Shown here: piece after piece, positions 53,199-60,628 of the stretch
Position numbering within the stretch: the first letter of the stretch is position 1
Layout of the letters: each line of letters opens with the position of its first letter
Origin: CAZVKN01 sp964627035
Lineage (GTDB): Bacteria > Electryoneota > AABM5-125-24 > Hatepunaeales > Hatepunaeaceae
Length of the DNA stretch: 64,000 nucleotides
Reading direction: 5' to 3'
NCBI GenBank assembly: GCA_964627035.1
Contig: CAZVKN010000007.1
Coordinates: forward strand, 1 to 64,000
Position numbers and translations under genes: made by a program
The notes under the pieces: generated by a model
Database searches by the model: none
What the model was told of the DNA's origin: nothing
Seen by the model: the letters and a program-made list of their open reading frames with translations, nothing else

Positions 53199-54880
53199 TG
53201 TCAGAAACACCCAAACCTGAACAACTGATTCAAGTAGATTTTAAACCACCCACCAAAGGGTGGATGGAGACCAAACCGGAAATCCGCCGCGGATGTTACA
53301 ACTATGCAGCTGCTCCAAAAAGTGTGGAGTACCTTGGGCTACCGGGATCTCGCGAATGGAATCCACTCGAAAAAGATTGGCATCTACCCGATAATTGGAA
53401 AGAGATCATCCTCGAAGGTCTGCGTGAACGATTGGATAAATTCCGTTCGTTACGGCTATTCATGGATGTATGCGTCCGTTGTGGAGCGTGTGCGGATAAA
53501 TGTCATTTCTTCATCGGATCGGGTGATCCGAAGAATATGCCGGTTCTGAGAGCCGAATTGCTCCGGTCGATATATAAGAAGGAATTCACCACTGCCGGTA
53601 AAATCATGGGCAAAATGGTCGGAGCACGAGATCTGACCGAGGATGTGTTAAAGGAATGGTTCTACTATTTCTTCCAATGCACTGAATGTCGCCGATGTTC
53701 TGTATTCTGTCCTTACGGCATTGATACGGCTGAGATCACAATGATGGCGCGTGAATTACTGCATTTGGTCGGACTCGGCATTGACTGGATTACCACACCT
53801 GCAGCCAACTGCTTCCGTACAGGTAACCACCTCGGTATCCAACCGCACGGATTTCAGGATAGCGTTGATTTTGCTATTGATGACCTCAACGACATCACCG
53901 GCGTTAAAGTTGAAGCTCCTGTTAATAAGAAAGGTGCTGAGGTTTTATTCGTAGTGCCGTCAGCGGACTATTTCGGTGATCCTCATTACTTCGGATTCCT
54001 CGGTTATATGGCGCTGTTCCACGAAATTGGGTTGGATTACACATTCAGCAGTTTTGCTTCGGAAGGTGGTAATTTTGGATTGTTCCATTCCAATCAAATG
54101 ATGAAACGACTCAATTCCAAAATATATATGGAAGCGAAACGGCTCGGAGTCAAATGGATCATCGGCGCTGAGTGCGGTCACATGTGGCGCGTGTTGCATC
54201 AGTACATGGACACTATGAACGGTCCTGCTGATTTCCTCGAAATGCCAAAATCACCTATAACCGGAACTGTTTTTGACAACGCAGCATCCACTAAAATGGT
54301 TCATATCTGTGAATTCACTGCCGATTTGATCAAGAATAATAAGATCAAATTAGACAAGAGTCGTAACGATCAATGGAATGCAACTTTCCACGATAGTTGT
54401 AATCCGTCACGTGCGATGGGACTGCTTGAAGAACCTCGTTACGTTCTGAACGCTGTTTTGAACAACTTCCATGACATGCCTGAAAACACCATAAAAGAGC
54501 AGACGTTCTGTTGTGGATCAGGATCAGGGCTCGGAACGGATGAGAATCTGGAGATGCGGCTACGTGGTGGTTTGCCTCGTGCAAATGCGGTCAAGTATGT
54601 TCACGACAAATACGGTGTGAATCTTTTAACCTGCATCTGTGCGATTGACAAAGCGACACTACCCGGATTAGTTGAGTATTGGGTGCCGGGCGTTGAAGTT
54701 GCAGGGGTTCATGAATTGGTCGGTAATGCGTTGATTATGAAGGGGGAGAAGGAAGATCGGACGGATATGAGAGGGGAAGAGTATATTAAAGACCCCCCCC
54801 CTACCCCCCCCGCGGAGCAAGGGGAAAAAGAAGTGAAGAGTGCTTCCACCTCAGGTAACGACAAGGAGGATAAATCATGA
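53198..54880 (+). CDS. dsrK: DsrK, canonical HdrD-like Fe-S subunit
   Basis: 560 aa. Cytoplasmic subunit thought to reduce the DsrC trisulfide. 4Fe-4S sets: CVRCGACADKC near residue 92 and CTECRRCSVFCP near 162. The CCG region reads HDSCNPSR and FCCGSGSGLG, with a final CICAIDKATL. Residues about 532-546 (DPPPTPPAEQG) come from an in-frame C-tract repeat and lengthen the tail. It overlaps dsrM by 1 nt and dsrJ by 4 nt. Confidence 0.95.
   Translation: MSETPKPEQLIQVDFKPPTKGWMETKPEIRRGCYNYAAAPKSVEYLGLPGSREWNPLEKDWHLPDNWKEIILEGLRERLDKFRSLRLFMDVCVRCGACADKCHFFIGSGDPKNMPVLRAELLRSIYKKEFTTAGKIMGKMVGARDLTEDVLKEWFYYFFQCTECRRCSVFCPYGIDTAEITMMARELLHLVGLGIDWITTPAANCFRTGNHLGIQPHGFQDSVDFAIDDLNDITGVKVEAPVNKKGAEVLFVVPSADYFGDPHYFGFLGYMALFHEIGLDYTFSSFASEGGNFGLFHSNQMMKRLNSKIYMEAKRLGVKWIIGAECGHMWRVLHQYMDTMNGPADFLEMPKSPITGTVFDNAASTKMVHICEFTADLIKNNKIKLDKSRNDQWNATFHDSCNPSRAMGLLEEPRYVLNAVLNNFHDMPENTIKEQTFCCGSGSGLGTDENLEMRLRGGLPRANAVKYVHDKYGVNLLTCICAIDKATLPGLVEYWVPGVEVAGVHELVGNALIMKGEKEDRTDMRGEEYIKDPPPTPPAEQGEKEVKSASTSGNDKEDKS
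54793..54830. repeat. C-tract palindromic repeat inside dsrK
   Basis: C9-TA-C8-GCGGAGCAAGGGG, a shorter relative of the dsrN insertion at 45141-45190. In frame near the 3' end of dsrK. Confidence 0.7.
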
Positions 54881-55272
54881 AACATAACGGTAAAATCATT
54901 ATCGGATTGATTATTTTCCTGGTGCTGATCACTCTACCGATATGGTACAATATGGCAACTGGTGACAATGATCGTCCCGAAGTTGAAGTATTAACCAAGA
55001 ACATTCCCGGCAAGGACAAATGCGTAATGCCTGCTGAAGAGATGCGAGCCAAGCATATGGACTTGGTGGTTGAGTGGCGGGAGAAAGTTGTCCGCGAGGG
55101 TGAGCGGATTCATACTACACCTGACGGTCGGAAGTTCAACATGAGCCTGACTCACACTTGCTTAGACTGCCACAGCAATAAAGCTCAATTCTGCGATAAA
55201 TGTCATGATTACACGGGAGTCAAACCGTACTGTTGGACCTGTCACATAGATCCGAAGGAGGTGAACCGATGA
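54877..55272 (+). CDS. dsrJ: DsrJ, triheme cytochrome c
   Basis: 131 aa. An N-terminal membrane anchor (IIIGLIIFLVLITLPIWY) leaves the domain in the periplasm. Three CxxCH motifs at residues 95-99, 106-110 and 119-123 bind heme c. The conserved KCVMPAEEMRAKHM segment near residue 48 contains a possible Cys ligand. Periplasmic part of DsrMKJOP. Start and stop overlap dsrK and dsrO (ATGA junctions), indicating translational coupling. Confidence 0.96.
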   Translation: MKHNGKIIIGLIIFLVLITLPIWYNMATGDNDRPEVEVLTKNIPGKDKCVMPAEEMRAKHMDLVVEWREKVVREGERIHTTPDGRKFNMSLTHTCLDCHSNKAQFCDKCHDYTGVKPYCWTCHIDPKEVNR

Positions 55273-56036
55273 GTAAGAAAACTAGACGCGACTTTCTCAA
55301 GCTCGCCGGACTGACAGCTGCTGGAATCGCAACCAAGCCGATTGTGAGCGTATTGGAAGCGGCGCAACTACCTCAAGAGAATCCTATTACCGCTAAGCAG
55401 TGGGCGATGGTGATTGACATCCGCAAGTGCGAAGAAGAGAAGGGCTGCACCAAGTGTATTGACGCTTGTCATACGGATCACAACGTGCCGGAGTTTGATA
55501 ATCCCAAAGATGAGATCAAATGGCTTTGGAAGGAAGAGTTCCATTATGCGTTCCACGCTCAGGAGCACGACTATCAGGACGAGCATCTAAGGCATACGCA
55601 TCCGCTTCTGTTGTGCAACCATTGCGAACATCCTCCGTGCGTCAAGGTATGTCCGACGCAGGCTACCTGGAAGAGGGACAAGGATGGCATTGTGATGATG
55701 GACTGGCATCGTTGTATCGGTTGTCGGTACTGTATGACGGCGTGTCCGTATGGTGCGCGTAGTTTCAATTGGTGTGATCCACGTCCGCACATTGATCACA
55801 TTGACCCGGCATTCCCGACCCGCGAGCGTGGTGTGGTCGAGAAGTGTACGTTCTGCAACCATAGACTCGCTGCCGGACTGATGCCGTCGTGTGTGGAAGC
55901 GTGTCCGGTGGATGCTATGGCGTTCGGTGATATTGAAGACCCGAACTCTACGGTCAGACAACTGCTCGGTGATAAGTTCACGATTAGGAGGAAAGCTGGG
56001 CTCGGGACGCAGCCGCAGGTGTATTATATTGTGTGA
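55269..56036 (+). CDS. dsrO: DsrO, periplasmic ferredoxin-like subunit
   Basis: 255 aa. A twin-arginine signal (KTRRDFLKLAGLTAAGIAT) sends the folded protein to the periplasm. Four 4Fe-4S Cys sets: CEEEKGCTKCIDAC, CNHCEHPPCVKVCP, CIGCRYCMTACPYG and CTFCNHRL...CVEACP. Partner of DsrP and DsrJ. ATG 55269 overlaps the dsrJ stop and is preceded by AAGGAGGTG. dsrP, normally next, lies 3.3 kb away. Confidence 0.95.
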   Translation: MSKKTRRDFLKLAGLTAAGIATKPIVSVLEAAQLPQENPITAKQWAMVIDIRKCEEEKGCTKCIDACHTDHNVPEFDNPKDEIKWLWKEEFHYAFHAQEHDYQDEHLRHTHPLLLCNHCEHPPCVKVCPTQATWKRDKDGIVMMDWHRCIGCRYCMTACPYGARSFNWCDPRPHIDHIDPAFPTRERGVVEKCTFCNHRLAAGLMPSCVEACPVDAMAFGDIEDPNSTVRQLLGDKFTIRRKAGLGTQPQVYYIV

Positions 56037-56219
56037 GGATCCAATTTATTGTAAAACTGACATAGTTACTGTTTGCTGATGTTCTTCGGATAGCAACATC
56101 TGCGAACATAGATTTCAGTGGACATTTTTTGTCTGGTTGATTACATCATCAACTTTTGTACAAGACCTTGAGTAATCACCAAAATATATCATCTAATCAC
56201 ATCAAATGGGAGAATAGTG

Positions 56220-56666
56220 ATGTCACGTACTGATTATGAAAGCGATGAGCACATACCAGAAGGAAAAAAGATTCTTGAATCGCTTCCCAAAGAAGCGATA
56301 AACGCGGAGTTATCCAAAGATGAAGCTGAAAAAATAACTCGCAACGGATTAGCTTGGTTAGGTAACGTTTTGGCTAGAACTGCATTTTCCGAGTCCAACG
56401 CTAATTCAGGTATAGTTGAGAAGGAATTAAATGTAGCTGTACTTGAAGGAACGAAAAAAATCGCCGTCTATTTGGGTGACTGGGATTTCTCTTTTGGGAA
56501 GCCATATTACATAGAACGTCCTTTGAGCCATATATTGACAGGTTATGGTTTCACTGCTTTTTCAGGTCGCAGGGCAACACTTGTTTTTAGGGCTTTACTA
56601 CAGGACATCAATGCGGATGATGCATGGGAGGCAAGAATCGAACTTGTTGTTATGTGTTTTGGATAA
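56220..56666 (+). CDS. hypothetical protein
   Basis: 148 aa from ATG 56220 (GGGAG about 10 nt upstream); a GTG lies at 56217. Helical, charged N-terminus (EGKKILESLPKEAINAELSK), then a beta-rich second half (KKIAVYLGDWDFSFGKPYYI, RRATLVFRALLQD). No signal peptide, no Cys clusters, no family recognised. It lies between dsrO and the rest of the accessory block, with a 180-nt gap before it. Confidence 0.5.
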   Translation: MSRTDYESDEHIPEGKKILESLPKEAINAELSKDEAEKITRNGLAWLGNVLARTAFSESNANSGIVEKELNVAVLEGTKKIAVYLGDWDFSFGKPYYIERPLSHILTGYGFTAFSGRRATLVFRALLQDINADDAWEARIELVVMCFG

Positions 56667-56815
56667 CAAACTAATAAAATTAAAGACTTTTATCTACCAG
56701 TTAAACGCTGCATTGCTTTTTAGTGACTGCTAAGTTTATGGATTATGCGTATTAGATCTGACTTCTAATGATGGAGACGTGTGGCACTGGCTACTTGTTT
56801 CAAGTGTTGCCTTAG

Positions 56816-56899
56816 ATTCACAGCAGATGGAGCAGATATAGCAGATAGGATCAAGATGTCAGTAGCGCATCTGCTTCATCCGCTTAATCTGCTGTGAAT
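56816..56899. repeat. palindromic repeat family C
   Basis: ATTCACAGCAGATGGAGCAG ... CGCTTAATCTGCTGTGAAT, complete inverted repeat. A partial family I copy (56779-56815) abuts it. Confidence 0.8.
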
Positions 56900-56935
56900 T
56901 ATGAGTTAAGTAACCATAAAAACACATAGGCAAAA

Positions 56936-57337
56936 CTGAACATACCTGATCACATAAACAATCTAACTCGCAGAACCATCGGTATCTGTATGGATGTCCA
57001 CAACGAACTTGGTCCTGGATTTCCTGAAGAGTACTATCAGAAAGCATTAGAGATAGAGTTTGAATACAAGAAAGTACCGTTTGAACCTCAGAAAGCGGTG
57101 CAGGTGTTATACAGGGGAACTCAGGTCGGTTTGAGTTATCTGGATTTTGTGGTAGATGAGAAGGTAATTCTGGAGATCAAGTCGGTGAATCGGTTGGACA
57201 ATGTGCATAAGTTTCAGGTAATCAAGTATTTAACTGCTACAGAGTATAATATTGCACTATTGATAAACTTCGGTCAGACTAAGTTGCAGATTGAACGACT
57301 GTTGCCACCGATGAAGATACAGGAGAGAAGGAGATGA
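56936..57337 (+). CDS. GxxExxY-family protein, non-standard or lost start
   Basis: About 133 aa if begun at CTG 56936, which has AGG 5 nt upstream; the first ATG is at 56990. The family normally has 15-20 residues before the motif (here IGICMDVHNELGPGFPEEYY, where GxxExxY is GFPEEYY). The frame before the ATG encodes just that (INNLTRRTIGICM), so the ATG is too late. Later motifs (YLDFVVDEKVILEIKSVNRL, NIALLINFG) are complete; the family resembles PD-(D/E)XK-type nucleases. Its stop touches a family C repeat. Confidence 0.7.
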   Translation: MNIPDHINNLTRRTIGICMDVHNELGPGFPEEYYQKALEIEFEYKKVPFEPQKAVQVLYRGTQVGLSYLDFVVDEKVILEIKSVNRLDNVHKFQVIKYLTATEYNIALLINFGQTKLQIERLLPPMKIQERRR

Positions 57338-57408
57338 TTCACAGCAGATTAAGCGGATGAAGCAGATGGGTGTTGTGATCCTCCTTATCTGCTTCATCTG
57401 CTGTGAAT
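57337..57408. repeat. palindromic repeat family C
   Basis: ATTCACAGCAGATTAAGCGG ... CTTCATCTGCTGTGAAT. The first base is the last base of the upstream stop codon. Confidence 0.8.
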
Positions 57409-57449
57409 AAATTATCCTCATGCGAGCATAGCCAGCGAGACATCTTATC

Positions 57450-57857
57450 ATGCAGATAACGTATTCCAACCGTTTAGATGATCTATCGGCGAGTCAATTG
57501 GATGGTTTCTTTGTTGGTTGGCAAAGTCATCCCAATCGGGAGATGCACCTTGAGATTCTTCGTAGGAGTTATGCTATCTGGTTGGCACTGGACGGCGGGC
57601 AGTGTGTAGGGTTTGTAAATTCGCTTTCAGACGGGTTGTTTTATGCCTTCATACCACTACTTGAGGTTCTTCCAGATTATCAAGGGTGTGGTATCGGAAC
57701 GGAATTAATTGAGCGAATGGTTAAGACATTAGATAAACTGTATGCGGTTGATATTGTGTGTGACGAATCTATTGCAGGATTCTATAAGAGATTGGAGTTT
57801 TCGCAATGCGTCGGGATGGTGAAGAGGAACTATGGTAGGCAGGAATTGCGAGTTTAG
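57450..57857 (+). CDS. GNAT-family N-acetyltransferase
   Basis: 135 aa. The GNAT acetyl-CoA-binding motif is LEVLPDYQGCGIGTELIERM at residues about 70-89 (Q/RxxGxG/A), then a final segment with IAGFYKRLEFSQCVGM. It would acetylate an amine on an unknown substrate. No RBS. The TAG stop is part of a family A repeat. Confidence 0.8.
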   Translation: MQITYSNRLDDLSASQLDGFFVGWQSHPNREMHLEILRRSYAIWLALDGGQCVGFVNSLSDGLFYAFIPLLEVLPDYQGCGIGTELIERMVKTLDKLYAVDIVCDESIAGFYKRLEFSQCVGMVKRNYGRQELRV

Positions 57858-57904
57858 AGTACAGCCTTTAGGCTGTTTCCCACGCTGAAGCGTGTACTCT
57901 GAAC
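57852..57904. repeat. cloverleaf repeat family A
   Basis: GTTTAGAGTACAGCC...GTGTACTCTGAAC. It overlaps the 3' end of the GNAT gene and supplies its stop codon. Confidence 0.85.
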
Positions 57905-57972
57905 TTAGTGTATCTGCTTCATCCGCACCTGAACTTTGTTCAGACATTTGCTGAGAATAATGATTTAAACAA

Positions 57973-58821
57973 ATGCCCATATCAAACAAAATATCATCAT
58001 TAAAAACCGTCGGCACATTCGCTTCCGGCAGAGCCTGTTCCGACACGCTTTTCCATGTCATCTGTGATGCTTACGGTCATCCGATGAAGCCGGAAGAGAA
58101 AGCTGTCATGCCGTTTGCGGGTGGGATTATGCAGCATGGTTATCAGTGCGGTATGATTTGGGGAGCAACGCTTGCGGCGGGTGCTGAAGCGTATCGTCTG
58201 TTCGGATCGGGTGCGAGAGCTGAAGCTAAGGCAATCATCGCCGCACAGAGTGTTGTGGCGTCGTTCCGTGATCTTAATGAAGTAATTAATTGCCAGGAAA
58301 TAACCGATCTTGATAAGTCATCGTCCACGATGCAGCAGATTATATATTTCCTCATCAAAGGTGGTACCATCGGCTGTTTTCGTATGGCAGCGAGATATGC
58401 TCCGGTAGCTTATGAAGCGATAGACAGTGCTTTTAACGATGAAGATGTTGATGTGAACCACTCGCAAGTAAGTTGTGCCTCAATGTTGGCGAGAAAGATG
58501 AGATTATCTGATGAGCAGATGGTTATGGTGGCTGGATTAGCGGGTGGTATTGGTTTATATGGAGGAGGTTGCGGAGCGTTGGGAACTGCAATTTGGACAG
58601 TTGGGATGAGGAGTTATAAAAGGTCAAGAAAGGTAGATTTTCATGCTCCAAAAGCTACAGCTCTTGTAGAAAAATTTTTGGAATGTACGGACTTTGAATT
58701 TGAGTGCGCAGATATTGTTGGACGGAAATTTAATGATGTTAATGACCATGCCAGTTATATAGAGGGTGGGGGTTGCTCAAAGATTGTTGATACGTTAGCT
58801 GCTGAATTAACGACGAACTAA
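57973..58821 (+). CDS. C_GCAxxG_C_C-family protein
   Basis: 282 aa. The family pattern with spaced cysteines is present (GRACSDTLFHVICDAYG, FAGGIMQHGYQCGMIWGATL, GGTIGCFRMAARYAP, GLYGGGCGALGTAIW). These conserved Cys may bind metal or do redox chemistry in anaerobes; no activity is established. Weak RBS. The 3' part (58600-58820) is more AT-rich. Its link to sulfur metabolism is by position only. Confidence 0.7.
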   Translation: MPISNKISSLKTVGTFASGRACSDTLFHVICDAYGHPMKPEEKAVMPFAGGIMQHGYQCGMIWGATLAAGAEAYRLFGSGARAEAKAIIAAQSVVASFRDLNEVINCQEITDLDKSSSTMQQIIYFLIKGGTIGCFRMAARYAPVAYEAIDSAFNDEDVDVNHSQVSCASMLARKMRLSDEQMVMVAGLAGGIGLYGGGCGALGTAIWTVGMRSYKRSRKVDFHAPKATALVEKFLECTDFEFECADIVGRKFNDVNDHASYIEGGGCSKIVDTLAAELTTN

Positions 58822-58875
58822 CTAAACGACTAGATATAGGGTGGCACCAGCTATTTGTTGCCAGTGTTTCCTTAG

Positions 58876-59016
58876 ATTCTCAGCAGATTGAGCAGATGGA
58901 TTCGGATCAAGTTAAGTTTAGAGTTCAGCCTTTAGGCTGTTCTTCGTATCCAAGACACGCTGAAGCGTGAACTCTGAACTTAGTTATCTGCTTCATCCGT
59001 TTCATCTGCTGTAAAT
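58876..59016. repeat. palindromic repeat family C with nested family A
   Basis: The C arms ATTCTCAGCAGATTGAGCAG (58876 on) and TTCATCTGCTGTAAAT (to 59016) flank a complete family A cloverleaf (58916-58980). A partial family I copy (58839-58872) precedes. Confidence 0.85.
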
Positions 59017-59033
59017 AAAATAAGAGAAATAAC

Positions 59034-59246
59034 ATGAAATCTATCGGTTATTATATTATCGGAAGTGCCATTATCTGGGGTGCAGTAATTGTATTGTGTG
59101 CCTTAACACTGAAGGAGGATTTCAGTAGGATTGCGATTATTCTTAACGGCGCTGCAGGTATTCATTTAATATTCATTTGGGGACCTTTGGCTGCTCAATT
59201 GAAAAAGAAAAAAGACGAAGACAAATCTGACAGTGAAATGGATTAA
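59034..59246 (+). CDS. small two-span membrane protein upstream of dsrP
   Basis: 70 aa. Two hydrophobic spans (IIGSAIIWGAVIVLCALTL; IAIILNGAAGIHLIFIWGPLAA), short loop, and a charged tail KKKKDEDKSDSEMD. No family recognised. It starts 17 nt after a repeat. It is 83 nt upstream of dsrP, so it could be an extra membrane subunit of the Dsr complex or an unrelated small protein. Confidence 0.6.
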   Translation: MKSIGYYIIGSAIIWGAVIVLCALTLKEDFSRIAIILNGAAGIHLIFIWGPLAAQLKKKKDEDKSDSEMD

Positions 59247-59269
59247 TAGATTATTCAGATTGGAACTGG

Positions 59270-59289
59270 ATTCCCGCCTTCGCGGGAAT
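59270..59289. repeat. short hairpin ATTCCCGC/GCGGGAAT
   Basis: A 20-nt palindrome whose end provides the upstream ATG at 59288; this weakens that codon as the dsrP start. Confidence 0.6.
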
Positions 59290-59329
59290 GACGAAAAAAC
59301 AATTATTAAACTATCATATAGAGTATCAC

Positions 59330-60484
59330 ATGATAGAAAAAGCATTACAAGGTAATAAAGGTTATTGGCTCTGGCTGTCCGGTCTCGGAGTCATCATAAT
59401 GATCGGTGTGTTAACCTACCTCCGCCAGTTTAACGAAGGGCTGACCATAACCGGACTTAGTCGAGATGTTTCGTGGGGTCTGTACATCGCACAATTCACG
59501 TTTCTCGTCGGTGTAGCGGCATCAGCCGTGATGGTGGTATTGCCGTATTACCTGCACGATTTCAAATCGTTCGGTAAGATGACCATTCTCGGTGAATTCC
59601 TCGCAATCGGTGCGGTGCTGATGTGCATGATGTTCATCTTCGTGGATATGGGGCAACCGTTCAGAATCACCAATGTATTCCTGAATCCGACACCTCATTC
59701 TATGATGTTTTGGGATACAGTTGTGCTGATGGGGTACCTGTTGCTGAACATGCTCATTGGTTGGATTACACTCCATTCCGAGAAGAAAGGTATCGCTCCT
59801 CCCAAATGGATCAAACCAATCATCATCCTATCAATCCCGTGGGCGATCAGTATCCATACAGTGACAGCATTCTTGTATGCGGGATTGTCAGCACGACCGT
59901 TTTGGATGACGGCAGTACTCGCACCTCGATTCCTGGCATCAGCGTTTGCATCGGGTCCGGCACTGTTGATATTAGTGGCATTGGTTTTGAGGAAATTAAC
60001 CTCGTTTGATGCGGGTAGTAAAGCAATTCGCAAGCTATCAATAATCGCCACCTATGCGATGTGTATCAACGTATTCCTGATTCTGATGGAGGTCTTCACT
60101 GCCGTCTATAGTGCCATCCCGGAACATACGATGCACTTCAAATACCTGTTCCTCGGAATCGGTGATAAGAGCGCACTCGTACCGTGGATGTGGACATCTT
60201 CCATATTAGCGATCATTACGCTGATCCTTCTGCTCAACCCAAAGACTCGTAAGAATGAGAGTATTTTAGGATTTACCTGTGTGATTTTATTCCTCTCAAT
60301 ATGGATTGACAAGGGTATGGGAATGGTAGTCACCGGATACGTCCCCAACCCAATGGGGCAGGTAGTGGAATACATGCCGACATTCCCGGAAGTGATGATC
60401 ACATTGGCAGTGTATGCTATTGGAGCGACTGTAATTACCGTATTGTACAAAACGGCACTCTCGGTTAGAGAGAGTATTGCTTAA
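59330..60484 (+). CDS. dsrP: DsrP, NrfD-family quinone-interacting membrane subunit
   Basis: 384 aa from ATG 59330 (MIEKALQGNKGYWLWLSGLG, matching the usual DsrP start); ATG 59288 lies in a repeat. About ten spans of the NrfD/PsrC type. It would accept quinol electrons for DsrO. GAG lies upstream as a weak RBS. Detached from dsrMKJO by 3.3 kb holding five genes (one directly upstream of dsrP) and several repeats. Confidence 0.92.
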   Translation: MIEKALQGNKGYWLWLSGLGVIIMIGVLTYLRQFNEGLTITGLSRDVSWGLYIAQFTFLVGVAASAVMVVLPYYLHDFKSFGKMTILGEFLAIGAVLMCMMFIFVDMGQPFRITNVFLNPTPHSMMFWDTVVLMGYLLLNMLIGWITLHSEKKGIAPPKWIKPIIILSIPWAISIHTVTAFLYAGLSARPFWMTAVLAPRFLASAFASGPALLILVALVLRKLTSFDAGSKAIRKLSIIATYAMCINVFLILMEVFTAVYSAIPEHTMHFKYLFLGIGDKSALVPWMWTSSILAIITLILLLNPKTRKNESILGFTCVILFLSIWIDKGMGMVVTGYVPNPMGQVVEYMPTFPEVMITLAVYAIGATVITVLYKTALSVRESIA

Positions 60485-60490
60485 AGAATT

Positions 60491-60617
60491 CTCACGCAAA
60501 GCCGCCAAGACGCAAAGTTTTTTTTAAGGTCAGTTTAGAGTACAGCCTTTAGGCTGTTTTCCACGCTGAAGTGTGTACTCTAAACGAAAAATGGCTTTCT
60601 TTGCGACTTTGCGTGAG
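60491..60617. repeat. palindromic repeat family D with nested family A
   Basis: The D arms CTCACGCAAAGCCGCCAAG (60491 on) and TTTGCGACTTTGCGTGAG (to 60617) flank a full family A copy (60533-60585). It starts 6 nt after the dsrP stop. Confidence 0.85.
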
Positions 60618-60628
60618 CAAAGAGTATT

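Noticed and set aside
58876..59016. Attachment site or integrative element border
   Set aside because: No integrase, tRNA or direct repeats; explained by nested palindromic repeats.
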